Below, piece after piece: positions 14,349 to 22,096 of a stretch of 64,000 nucleotides of DNA. Below the pieces are notes generated by a model, which saw only the letters and a list, made by a program, of their open reading frames with translations, was not told the origin of the DNA and did no database searches. Made by a program: the position numbers and the translations under genes. The number at the start of each line of letters is the position of its first letter. The stretch's first letter is position 1. Origin of the DNA: Bacillus rubiinfantis (lineage in GTDB: Bacteria; Bacillota; Bacilli; Bacillales; Cytobacillaceae); NCBI GenBank assembly GCA_000752035.1, contig CCFE01000021.1, positions 1 through 64,000 of the forward strand, read 5' to 3'.

Positions 14349-15653
14349 ATGAGAATGGTCGATTTAATTGAAAAAAAGCGTGATGGTTACGAATTAATGA
14401 CAGATGAAATTAATTTTATCATCAGCGGTTATACTGATGGCTCGATACCGGATTATCAAGTAAGTGCCTTAATGATGGCGATTGTTTTTCAAGGTATGAC
14501 TCAAAGAGAACGGGCTGATTTAACCATGGCGATGGTGAAATCAGGTGATCAAATTGATTTATCGCAAATCGAGGGAATCATAGTGGATAAGCATTCTACT
14601 GGTGGAGTAGGCGACACTACTACACTAGTTCTAGGACCACTTGTTGCTTCAGTTGGAGTTCCAGTTGCAAAAATGTCGGGACGTGGCTTAGGTCATACCG
14701 GTGGCACAATAGATAAATTGGAGTCGGTGAGCGGGTTTCATGTTGAAATCGATAATGCTGAATTTATTGATTTAGTCAACCGTAATAAAATCGCAGTCAT
14801 TGGTCAAAGCGGCAACCTGACACCGGCAGATAAGAAATTGTATGCACTAAGAGACGTAACGGCAACGGTCGAAAGCATACCGTTAATAGCTAGTTCGATT
14901 ATGAGCAAAAAAATAGCTGCTGGAGCCGATGCTATTGTTCTTGACGTAAAAACTGGTGCCGGTGCATTTATGAAAACACTTGAGGATTCACGCGAATTAG
15001 CACAAGCGATGGTGAGAATCGGAAACAATGTTGGGCGGAGAACAATGGCGGTTATATCGGATATGAGCCAGCCGCTTGGGTTCGCCATCGGTAATGCATT
15101 AGAAGTGAAAGAAGCTATTGACACGTTAAAGGGCGAAGGGCCTGAAGATCTGACGGAGTTGTGTTTAACACTAGGTAGTCATATGGTTTATCTTGCTAAC
15201 CAGGCGAGTTCTTTAGCAGAGGCAAGGTCAAAGCTCGAAGCGGCCATTAAAGACGGTTCAGCATTAGAAAAATTAAAAGACTTTCTAAACTCTCAAGGTG
15301 GAGATGCAACAATCGTCGATCAACCTGAAAAGCTACCGCAAGCCGCTTATACTTTTGAACTAGAGGCAAAGGAAGATGGCTACGTAGCAGAAATTGTTGC
15401 AGATGAGGTTGGAACTGCTGCGATGATTTTAGGTGCAGGAAGAGCAACAAAGGAATCAGTAATTGATTTAGCGGTAGGGCTTGTGCTGCGGAAGAAAATC
15501 GGAGATCAAGTCCACAAGGGAGATTCCTTAGTTACAATCTATAGCAACTTTGAAGATGTAAGTGAGGTAAAACAAAAATTATACGATAATATCAAGATAA
15601 CTACAGAAAAGATAGTACCGCCAATCCTCATTCATGAGGCTATTACTGAATAA
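14349..15653 (+). CDS. pdp: Pyrimidine-nucleoside phosphorylase
   Basis: A 434-residue enzyme that phosphorolyses uridine, thymidine and deoxyuridine to base and sugar 1-phosphate, the substrate of DeoB next door. Signature motifs: DKHSTGGVGDTTTL (phosphate binding, about 79-92), KMSGRGLGHTGGTIDKLES (about 105-125, the family signature) and DVKTGAGAFMKT (about 190). Length equals that of Bacillus Pdp. Ribosome site is weak (AGTGGTGA). A long perfect inverted repeat ends the transcript. Confidence 0.94.
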   Translation: MRMVDLIEKKRDGYELMTDEINFIISGYTDGSIPDYQVSALMMAIVFQGMTQRERADLTMAMVKSGDQIDLSQIEGIIVDKHSTGGVGDTTTLVLGPLVASVGVPVAKMSGRGLGHTGGTIDKLESVSGFHVEIDNAEFIDLVNRNKIAVIGQSGNLTPADKKLYALRDVTATVESIPLIASSIMSKKIAAGADAIVLDVKTGAGAFMKTLEDSRELAQAMVRIGNNVGRRTMAVISDMSQPLGFAIGNALEVKEAIDTLKGEGPEDLTELCLTLGSHMVYLANQASSLAEARSKLEAAIKDGSALEKLKDFLNSQGGDATIVDQPEKLPQAAYTFELEAKEDGYVAEIVADEVGTAAMILGAGRATKESVIDLAVGLVLRKKIGDQVHKGDSLVTIYSNFEDVSEVKQKLYDNIKITTEKIVPPILIHEAITE

Positions 15654-15661
15654 GATTAATT

Positions 15662-15715
15662 TGGTGTCAGGCACCATGTGAAATTTTCACATGGTGCCTG
15701 ACACCATTTTTTTAT
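15662..15715 (+). terminator. 22-bp perfect inverted repeat ending in a T-run (terminator and probable dispersed repeat)
   Basis: Left arm 15662-15683 and right arm 15685-15706 are perfect inverse complements built around TGGTGTCAGGCACC and its complement, separated by one base, followed by TTTTTTT. It can end the deoB-pdp transcript. The GC-rich GGTGTCAGGCACC core is out of character for this AT-rich region and resembles a repeat family seen in many Bacillaceae genomes. Confidence 0.8.
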
Positions 15716-15793
15716 TTAATTTACTGGTAAACATTGTATAAAGTAATTTATTTTGGAAAAAATGGTGGCTATAAAGATTGGAGGGTTGTGTGT

Positions 15794-16966
15794 ATGAAAC
15801 GTATTGTTTCTGTAATTGCTATAATGGTTTTTCTTTTGAGTACACCTCTTTCTTCTGCCTTCGCTGCTGAGGAAAAAAAGAGGAGTGAAATTGTCGATGG
15901 TGTCAGGTCAGCTATTTTATTGGAAAGAGATACAGGAAAAGTTCTTTATGAGAAAAATGGAAATGAAAAGCTGCCGCCGGCAAGTATGACCAAGATTATG
16001 ACGATGCTGCTTATTATGGAGGCTATAGATAAAGGAAAGTTAAAATGGGATGAAAAAATTCGCACAAGTGAATATGCGGCCTCAATGGGAGGTTCCCAAA
16101 TATTCCTTGAACCAGGCGAAGAGATGACGACAGAGGAAATGTTAAAGGGTATAGCGATTGCCTCTGGAAATGATGCATCGGTAGCGATGGCTGAAAGAAT
16201 TGCTGGATCTGAAGAGGCATTTGTTGACATGATGAATGAGAAAGCAAAGCAGCTAGGGTTAAAGCAGACATTCTTTAAAAACCCGACTGGATTGCCGGAT
16301 AGTGGTCATTATAGTTCGGCATATGACATGGCGATCATGGCAAAGGAGCTATTAAAATATGAAGACATCACAAAATTTACCGGAGTCTATGAAGGCTACT
16401 TAAGAGAAAACACTGATAAAAAGTTTTGGCTTGTAAATACGAATAAGTTAGTTCGCTTCTACCCTGGTGTCGATGGTCTAAAAACAGGCTTTACAGCAGA
16501 AGCAAAATATTGTTTGACAGCAACTGCACAAAAAGACGGAATGCGGGTCATTGCCGTTGTTTTTGGAGCGCCAACATCAAAAGATCGTAACGCGCAAGTC
16601 ACAAAAATGTTGGATTATGCTTTTAGTCAATACCAGACACATCCGTTGTATAGCCGTAATCAAGTGATAACGAAAGCAAAGGTTAGCAAAGGTCAAGACA
16701 AAACTGTCGAGGCCGTCACGAGTGAATCTCTGTCCTTATTAACAAAAAAAGGGGAAGAGACGAAGAATGTAAAGCAGAAGATTGTTCTAAACAAAAAGTT
16801 AAAAGCTCCGATTCAAAAAGGGGACAAGGTCGGTTCAATTAAGTTTATTAAAAACGGAAAAACCGTACTGGAAAGTTCGCTCGTTGCAAAGGTGACCGTC
16901 AAAGAAGCGAGCTGGTGGACCATGTATAAGCGTTCATTTGGCATGTTTACTAAGGCGGGAAAATAA
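15794..16966 (+). CDS. dacF: D-alanyl-D-alanine carboxypeptidase DacF (penicillin-binding protein)
   Basis: A 390-residue low-molecular-weight PBP that trims pentapeptides in spore peptidoglycan and adjusts cortex cross-linking. Signal peptide 1-25 ends in SSAFAA. Catalytic motifs: S64-M-T-K67, SGN in IAIASGNDASV (about 122-132), KTG in DGLKTGFTAEAK (about 233). The C-terminal PBP5-type domain is present, with a terminal amphipathic anchor (WWTMYKRSFGMF). The frame opens at 15734, but GGAGGG precedes the ATG at 15794. It lies directly before spoIIA as in B. subtilis, where readthrough from a forespore promoter also transcribes spoIIA. Confidence 0.94.
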   Translation: MKRIVSVIAIMVFLLSTPLSSAFAAEEKKRSEIVDGVRSAILLERDTGKVLYEKNGNEKLPPASMTKIMTMLLIMEAIDKGKLKWDEKIRTSEYAASMGGSQIFLEPGEEMTTEEMLKGIAIASGNDASVAMAERIAGSEEAFVDMMNEKAKQLGLKQTFFKNPTGLPDSGHYSSAYDMAIMAKELLKYEDITKFTGVYEGYLRENTDKKFWLVNTNKLVRFYPGVDGLKTGFTAEAKYCLTATAQKDGMRVIAVVFGAPTSKDRNAQVTKMLDYAFSQYQTHPLYSRNQVITKAKVSKGQDKTVEAVTSESLSLLTKKGEETKNVKQKIVLNKKLKAPIQKGDKVGSIKFIKNGKTVLESSLVAKVTVKEASWWTMYKRSFGMFTKAGK

Positions 16967-16976
16967 GTTTTACCAA

Positions 16977-17064
16977 TGTCGAAACAAAGAACTTCAACAC
17001 TTCTTTTAGCGAATCAAAACTAGTTTTGTATAACAGGAAGGATATTTAAATATCCGAGGCGAAT
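16977..17064 (+). promoter_or_regulatory. spoIIA promoter: Spo0A box and sigma-H -35/-10
   Basis: TGTCGAA at 16977-16983 is a perfect Spo0A box. AGGATAT (17039-17045), 12-base spacer, GGCGAAT (17058-17064) matches the sigma-H consensus. spoIIA in B. subtilis is transcribed by sigma-H RNA polymerase and activated by phosphorylated Spo0A, so both elements are where they should be, in a 170-base gap between dacF and spoIIAA. Confidence 0.75.
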
Positions 17065-17136
17065 TGACTCATTAACCTAGAAAAGGCTTGGAGCTCCTTA
17101 GTGCTAAGCTGACAAAAATGAAGGAGGACTAGGATA

Positions 17137-17487
17137 GTGAGTCTATCAGTTGAATTTGAAACAAAACATGATGTTTTATTGATTCGCTTAAGTGGAGAAT
17201 TAGATCACCATACGGCAGATGAACTTCGAGAAAAAGTTACTGCCGTAATAGAGAAAGATGACATTCGTCATATTGTGCTGAATTTAGAACAATTATCCTT
17301 TATGGATAGTTCTGGTTTAGGTGTTATTTTAGGTAGATACAAGCAGATTAAACAGGTACATGGAGAAATGGTTGTCTGTGCTATCTCCCCTGCTGTACAG
17401 CGCTTATTCGACATGTCTGGTCTCTTTAAAATTATTAAAATGGAGCAGACAGAAGAATTTGCTTTGCAAAGATTGGGGGTAGCGTGA
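17137..17487 (+). CDS. spoIIAA: Anti-sigma-F factor antagonist SpoIIAA
   Basis: A 116-residue STAS-domain protein. When dephosphorylated by SpoIIE it attacks SpoIIAB and releases sigma F in the forespore. The phosphorylation site lies in LSFMDSSGLGVILGRYK, with D57 and S58 as in B. subtilis; GELDHHTA (20-27) and FDMSGLFKII are also conserved. GTG start with AAGGAGG upstream. First gene of the tricistronic spoIIA operon; its stop abuts the ATG of spoIIAB. Confidence 0.96.
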   Translation: MSLSVEFETKHDVLLIRLSGELDHHTADELREKVTAVIEKDDIRHIVLNLEQLSFMDSSGLGVILGRYKQIKQVHGEMVVCAISPAVQRLFDMSGLFKIIKMEQTEEFALQRLGVA

Positions 17488-17928
17488 ATGAAAAATGAGA
17501 TGAATTTACAATTTAGTGCATTAAGTCAAAATGAATCATTTGCCCGTGTCACTGTTGCTGCCTTTATTGCCCAACTAGATCCAACAATGGATGAACTGAC
17601 TGAAATCAAAACAGTCGTTTCCGAAGCTGTGACCAATGCGATTATTCACGGGTACGAGAACAATCCAAATGGTATTGTCTATATTCGTGTTACCATTGAC
17701 GAAAATATCGTTGATATGACCATAAAAGATTGTGGAATCGGTATTATCGATGTAGAAGAAGCACGTCAGCCTTTATTTACAACAAAGCCGGAATTAGAGC
17801 GCTCCGGAATGGGGTTTACAATTATGGAAAATTTCATGGATGAGGTTGAGGTTCTCACGCACCCAGGCCGAGGAACCGAGGTTAGACTACGAAAGCATTT
17901 ACAATCTCGCAAAATGCTTTGCAATTAA
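17488..17928 (+). CDS. spoIIAB: Anti-sigma-F factor and serine kinase SpoIIAB
   Basis: A 146-residue GHKL-type ATPase that binds and holds sigma F, and phosphorylates SpoIIAA. The ATP-binding boxes are seen: N box EAVTNAIIHGYEN (about 45-57), G1 box IKDCGIGI (76-83) and the lid GMGFTIMENFMDEV (107-120). The ATG follows the spoIIAA stop without a gap, so translation is coupled and the two are made in fixed ratio. Confidence 0.96.
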   Translation: MKNEMNLQFSALSQNESFARVTVAAFIAQLDPTMDELTEIKTVVSEAVTNAIIHGYENNPNGIVYIRVTIDENIVDMTIKDCGIGIIDVEEARQPLFTTKPELERSGMGFTIMENFMDEVEVLTHPGRGTEVRLRKHLQSRKMLCN

Positions 17929-17940
17929 GGAGACTTGCCA

Positions 17941-18699
17941 ATGGATGTGGAGGTCAAAAACGACAATAGTCAGACGTATTTAAAGGATCATGAAGTGAAA
18001 GAGCTCATTAAACGGAGTCAATCAGGAGAACAGGAAGCAAGAGATATCATTGTGGAAAGAAATATGCGGCTCGTTTGGTCGGTTGTGCAACGGTTTCTCA
18101 ATAGAGGATATGACCCAGATGACTTGTTTCAAATCGGGTGTATCGGCTTATTGAAATCTGTTGATAAGTTTGACCTTTCTTATGATGTGAAATTTTCCAC
18201 GTATGCAGTACCGATGATAATTGGTGAAATTCAGCGTTTTATTCGTGATGATGGAACGGTGAAAGTAAGCAGGTCTCTTAAGGAAATGGGAAACAGAATT
18301 CGTAAAGCCAAGGATGAACTATCCAAAACGCTGGGAAGGGTTCCAACTATCACAGAGATTTCAGAACACCTCGGGCTGACACAAGAGGATGTGATTCTTG
18401 CTCAAGAAGCAAGCAGGGCCCCTTCATCCATTCATGAAACAGTGTATGAAAATGATGGTGATCCTATTACTTTACTGGACCAAATCGATGATGGCAATGA
18501 AGGAAAATGGTTTGACAAAATTGCCTTAAAGGAAGCGATTCGTGAGTTAGATGAGCGGGAACGATTGATAGTTTATCTTAGATACTATAAGGACCAAACT
18601 CAATCCGAAGTCGCTCAAAGACTGGGGATTTCTCAAGTACAAGTATCAAGGCTGGAAAAGAAGATCTTGCAGCAAATGAAAGACCATATGGACCTATAA
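17941..18699 (+). CDS. sigF: RNA polymerase sigma-F factor
   Basis: A 252-residue sporulation sigma factor, first forespore-specific one. Region 2: RNMRLVWSVVQRFLNRGYDP, DDLFQIGCIGLLKSVDKFD, then FSTYAVPMIIGEIQRFIRDDG; region 3: VSRSLKEMGNRIRKAKDEL; region 4 HTH: SEVAQRLGISQVQVSRLEKK. The frame also allows a TTG at 17935, but AAGGAGA places the start at ATG 17941. A 12-bp terminator stem begins inside the last codons. Confidence 0.96.
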   Translation: MDVEVKNDNSQTYLKDHEVKELIKRSQSGEQEARDIIVERNMRLVWSVVQRFLNRGYDPDDLFQIGCIGLLKSVDKFDLSYDVKFSTYAVPMIIGEIQRFIRDDGTVKVSRSLKEMGNRIRKAKDELSKTLGRVPTITEISEHLGLTQEDVILAQEASRAPSSIHETVYENDGDPITLLDQIDDGNEGKWFDKIALKEAIRELDERERLIVYLRYYKDQTQSEVAQRLGISQVQVSRLEKKILQQMKDHMDL

Positions 18700-18717
18700 T
18701 CCATATGGTCTTTTTTT
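18681..18717 (+). terminator. Terminator overlapping the end of sigF
   Basis: Perfect 12-bp stem AGACCATATGGA / TCCATATGGTCT (18681-18692, 18700-18711) plus seven T. The left arm is part of the sigF coding sequence, so the last residues (DHMDL) are constrained by the hairpin. It uncouples spoVA from the spoIIA transcript. Confidence 0.85.
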
Positions 18718-18733
18718 CTGTTTTTATTTGTTC

Positions 18734-18763
18734 TCATGAAAAACAAATATGTTACACATACTA
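18734..18763 (+). promoter_or_regulatory. Sigma-G promoter of the spoVA operon
   Basis: CATACTA at 18757-18763 is a perfect sigma-G -10. TCATG lies 18 bases upstream as a weaker -35. The -10 sits in a near-palindrome (GTTACA...TGTAAC, 18751-18772). spoVA belongs to the sigma-G regulon in B. subtilis. Confidence 0.65.
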
Positions 18764-18801
18764 GTATGTAACAGATATTGTTTGTGTAGGAAGTGAAGAT
18801 T

Positions 18802-19422
18802 TTGGAAAAAACTATCTACATTCGCATGCGTAATCGCGTTCAAAAACAACCGAAAGCAACAATATATTTAAGCGACGCTGCTCAAATAATAGCCGAAGAT
18901 AGTATCCTCCTAAAGCTTCAACAACTTGTCATTCATCAGTTATCGGAAAGGGATGGTAATATTGTCGTTATCGATGTTATGAAGGTGATCCAACATATTA
19001 CCAACAGCTTTGAAAATTTAGATGTGCAGACGATTGGGCCGGCACAAACAATTATTGAAGTTGTAACCAAGAAAAAGGGAGTATCGATTCCTTTTTTTCT
19101 TTTAATATGGTTTTTATTATTCTTTGGATCAGCCTTAACATTAATGAACTTTCATGATGATGTCAGTATGAGGAGCGTGCAAGAAAAAATTTATACCATT
19201 ATAACTGGAAAGAAGGAAGCAAAGCCGCTGCTGTTTCAAATCCCATACTCAATTGGGCTTGGGTTAGGCATGATTCTATTTTTTAATCATGTATTCAAAA
19301 AGCGCATAAACGATGAACCAAGTCCACTAGAAGTGGAAATGTTTAATTATCAGATGGATCTTGATAATTATGTCATTCTTCATGAAAATAAAGAAAGTAT
19401 GAAGCATATTCATGACGATTAA
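18802..19422 (+). CDS. spoVAA: Stage V sporulation protein AA
   Basis: A 206-residue protein of the SpoVA dipicolinic acid channel operon. A soluble N-terminal domain (about 1-90) is followed by two membrane segments (IPFFLLIWFLLFFGSALTL near 98-116 and LFQIPYSIGLGLGMILFF near 146-164). The best start is the TTG at 18802 (MEKTIYIRMRNR aligns with the MERRIFIRLRHR start of the B. subtilis protein and gives the same length); the upstream GTG at 18793 is too close to the ribosome site AGGAAG. Confidence 0.92.
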   Translation: MEKTIYIRMRNRVQKQPKATIYLSDAAQIIAEDSILLKLQQLVIHQLSERDGNIVVIDVMKVIQHITNSFENLDVQTIGPAQTIIEVVTKKKGVSIPFFLLIWFLLFFGSALTLMNFHDDVSMRSVQEKIYTIITGKKEAKPLLFQIPYSIGLGLGMILFFNHVFKKRINDEPSPLEVEMFNYQMDLDNYVILHENKESMKHIHDD

Positions 19423-19834
19423 GATCTTGTTGGTAATTTTTATAGGGATTGCCAGTGGATTAGCCGTTGGTTGCGGCTTTGTAGCTTTTCTTACGGTACT
19501 TGGTATTATTCCGCGACTGACACAGCTTTCAAAGACAATGAAAATGATTCAATCATATGAATGGGCAGTTGTGATAGGGGCACTTGCAGGCGTATGGGCA
19601 AGCTTAACAGATCCGGCATTAAATATATCAGCTTTCTTCTTAATTCCCCTTGGGATAACAGGAGGAGTGTTTATTGGCATGTTGGCAGCTGGATTAACAG
19701 AAGCATTAAATGTTATTCCGATTCTCGCTAAAAGAATTCGACTCGATGGGGAAATTATTATTCTCATCATGGCTATTGTTCTAGGAAAAATATTTGGTTC
19801 TATTTTTCAATGGATGTACTTTGTTCATCATTAA
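19412..19834 (+). CDS. spoVAB: Stage V sporulation protein AB
   Basis: A 140-residue integral membrane protein with four to five membrane segments (ILLVIFIGIASGLAVGCGFVA, WAVVIGALAGVWASL, FFLIPLGITGGVFIGMLAAG, EIIILIMAIVLGKIFGSIF). It overlaps the end of spoVAA by 11 bases, consistent with one operon. With SpoVAA it is thought to stabilise the DPA channel in the inner spore membrane. In B. subtilis the next genes are spoVAC, AD and AEb; here the AEa gene follows after 26 bases. Confidence 0.92.
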   Translation: MTIKILLVIFIGIASGLAVGCGFVAFLTVLGIIPRLTQLSKTMKMIQSYEWAVVIGALAGVWASLTDPALNISAFFLIPLGITGGVFIGMLAAGLTEALNVIPILAKRIRLDGEIIILIMAIVLGKIFGSIFQWMYFVHH

Positions 19835-19860
19835 CTTCCCGCAATGAAAGGATACTTAGC

Positions 19861-20436
19861 ATGAACAAAAAAAGACGTGTTATTTTAGTAACTGATGGAG
19901 ATCAATATACTAGGAGGGCACTGGAGCAAATTGCTAAAGATATGGGTGCGAGATGCATTTCTAAATCGCAAGGAAACCCCTCTGTAATGAAAGGTCCAGA
20001 GTTAGTGGAGCTAATAAAGCAAACACCTAACGACCCGGTTTTGGTAATGTTTGACGATAGTGGAATTGTCGGTGAAGGGGCTGGAGAAAAGGCATTGAGG
20101 TATGTTGCTCTCCATCAGGATATAGAAATCTTAGGAGCGATTGCAGTAGCTGCTAAATCCAGGCATGAGGAATGGACAAGAATTGACATCAGCATCGACC
20201 GTGAAGGTGAAATGACACCATATGGTGTGGATAAATTTGGTATACCTGAACTTGAAACAGGGAGAATAAATGGAGATACCGTCTATAATCTTGACAGCTT
20301 GAACATTCCGATTATTGTAGGGATTGGTGATATCGGAAAAATGGCGGGGAGAGACTCATATAAACACGGTTCTCCGATTACAAAAAAGGCAGTTGAACTA
20401 ATACTTGAAAGGAGTGGTTATTTTGACACTGAATAA
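19861..20436 (+). CDS. spoVAEA: Stage V sporulation protein AEa
   Basis: A 191-residue soluble protein with RRVILVTDGDQYTRRALEQIA at the start, a Rossmann-like fold (VLVMFDDSGIVGEGAGE, IEILGAIAVAAKSRHEEW) and MAGRDSYKHGSPITKKAVELIL at the end; it matches SpoVAEa. In Bacillus it is part of spoVA and is found outside the membrane on the inner spore side. The frame opens at 19810 inside spoVAB, but GAAAGGA places the start at the ATG at 19861. Overlaps the start of spoVAF. Confidence 0.9.
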   Translation: MNKKRRVILVTDGDQYTRRALEQIAKDMGARCISKSQGNPSVMKGPELVELIKQTPNDPVLVMFDDSGIVGEGAGEKALRYVALHQDIEILGAIAVAAKSRHEEWTRIDISIDREGEMTPYGVDKFGIPELETGRINGDTVYNLDSLNIPIIVGIGDIGKMAGRDSYKHGSPITKKAVELILERSGYFDTE

Positions 20437-21907
20437 AGTGCAGAATTGGCCAATCCCCGTCTCACCAGCAGAAGTTGAACATTATATGAAGCAACGGGTA
20501 GGGCTCGGTGTCAGCTTCGACTTTGGTGTTCGAAAAATAAAGATTCTTGGTAAGGATGTTCATATCTATTATGTTAATGGATTATGTGACACCATGTATA
20601 TTATTCAACTTATTAAAGAGTTAGTGGGAATTAACAAGCAAGAAAAGCCTGAGGCTGACTTATTTGCGACGATAGAAAACCGCCTGGTCAATCAATCGGT
20701 TGAAAAGACTCAAGAACTTGACTTGTTCATTACCCAGGTGTTATCTGGCTTAATCGGCATAGTCATTGAAGGTGAAAATATAGCCTTTGTTATTGATGTC
20801 AGGAGTTATCCAGGACGTTCACCAATGGAACCTGATACTGAAAAGGTGGTAAGAGGGGCACGAGACGGGTTTGTAGAAAACATCATTTTGAATACCGCAT
20901 TAACAAGGAGAAGAATTCGAGATGAACGGCTTAGATTTGAGATGCATAAGGTCGGAAAACGATCAAAGACCGATGTCGCTCTTGGTTATCTGCAGGATGT
21001 TGCAGACCAAGATTTATTAAACATTATTAGAAAAGAGCTTGCGGCCATTGATATTGACGGAATTCCGATGGCAGATAAAACATTAGAAGAATTTATTGTT
21101 AAACAAGGGCTTAATCCATATCCGATAGTTCGTTATACAGAGCGTGCCGATGTTGCCGCAGCACATATTTTGGAGGGACATGTGGTGATTTACTGTGATA
21201 CCTCTCCAAGTGTCATTCTGACTCCCACTACATATTTTCACCATGTGCAACATGCCGAGGAGTTTCGTGAATCGCCAGCGATGGGGACATTTGTACGGTG
21301 GACCCGGTTTTTAGGTGTCCTGACATCAATATTCTTGCTGCCGCTATGGCTCTTGCTAGTATTAGAACCTTCATTATTACCAGAACAACTTTCTTTTATC
21401 GGCCCTAATAAGCAAACAAACATACCAATTTTAATCCAATTGTTTCTTGCTGATTTTGGAATCGAATTTTTACGGATTGCGGCCATTCATACGCCGACGC
21501 CGCTTTCAACCGCTATGGGCCTAATCGCAGCGGTATTAATTGGGCAAATTGCAATCGATGTCGGCCTGTTTGTACCAGAGGTAATCCTCTATGTTTCAGT
21601 TGCCGGTATCGGCACCTTTACTACTCCAAGCTATGAATTAAGTGTTGCGAATAAAATTGCCCGAATGATATTAATGCTATTAACTGCCTTCTTCCATCTT
21701 CCAGGGTTTGTAATTGGTTCAACAGTATGGTTTATCTTTCTTGCGCAAATGCGGGCGCTTAATACCCCGTATTTATGGCCTTTTCTGCCATTTGAACCAA
21801 AGGGATTTTTGCAGATTATTTTCCGACGAGCCATTCCTGGTGCTATCTTAAGACCAAGTATTGTCCATCCAAGGGACCGCTATCGCCAATCTCCGGATAA
21901 TCAATAG
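20423..21907 (+). CDS. spoVAF: Stage V sporulation protein AF (GerA-family A subunit homologue)
   Basis: A 494-residue membrane protein homologous to germinant receptor A subunits. The large N-terminal cytoplasmic part (to about 275) has the ENIAFVIDVRSYPGRSP and EPDTEKVVRGARDGFVENI blocks typical of GerA/SpoVAF; then about five membrane segments follow (LTSIFLLPLWLLLVLEPSLLP, AMGLIAAVLIGQIAIDVGLF, ILYVSVAGIGTFTTPSYEL, MILMLLTAFFHLPGFVIGS). TTG at 20423 with AAAGGAG eight bases before; the upstream TTG at 20405 overlaps that site. SpoVAF acts with other proteins as an ion channel during germination. Confidence 0.93.
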   Translation: MTLNKVQNWPIPVSPAEVEHYMKQRVGLGVSFDFGVRKIKILGKDVHIYYVNGLCDTMYIIQLIKELVGINKQEKPEADLFATIENRLVNQSVEKTQELDLFITQVLSGLIGIVIEGENIAFVIDVRSYPGRSPMEPDTEKVVRGARDGFVENIILNTALTRRRIRDERLRFEMHKVGKRSKTDVALGYLQDVADQDLLNIIRKELAAIDIDGIPMADKTLEEFIVKQGLNPYPIVRYTERADVAAAHILEGHVVIYCDTSPSVILTPTTYFHHVQHAEEFRESPAMGTFVRWTRFLGVLTSIFLLPLWLLLVLEPSLLPEQLSFIGPNKQTNIPILIQLFLADFGIEFLRIAAIHTPTPLSTAMGLIAAVLIGQIAIDVGLFVPEVILYVSVAGIGTFTTPSYELSVANKIARMILMLLTAFFHLPGFVIGSTVWFIFLAQMRALNTPYLWPFLPFEPKGFLQIIFRRAIPGAILRPSIVHPRDRYRQSPDNQ

Positions 21908-22001
21908 GGTTGCTTATATATAGATGGAAAAATTAATAAATAATAAATTGCAGAAAAGTTTGAGTTATGCTAAAGTATTTTTAATTAAAGGAATAAAGTA
22001 G

Positions 22002-22045
22002 CAAATAGGCAGCGTCTTTTGTGGATTCTGTCTATTTGTTTATAT
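22002..22045 (+). terminator. Terminator of the spoVA operon
   Basis: Stem CAAATAGGCAG / CTGTCTATTTG (one G-T pair), then TTTATATCTTT. The rest of the 188-base gap to lysA is AT-rich and shows no riboswitch. Confidence 0.6.
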
Positions 22046-22096
22046 CTTTAAAGTCCCTGCGATTATGCAGCGAGTCATATGGAGAGAGGGAAGCCC

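Noticed and set aside
21908..22096. Lysine riboswitch before lysA
   Set aside because: None of the conserved L-box sequences is present; the gap holds only a terminator hairpin.
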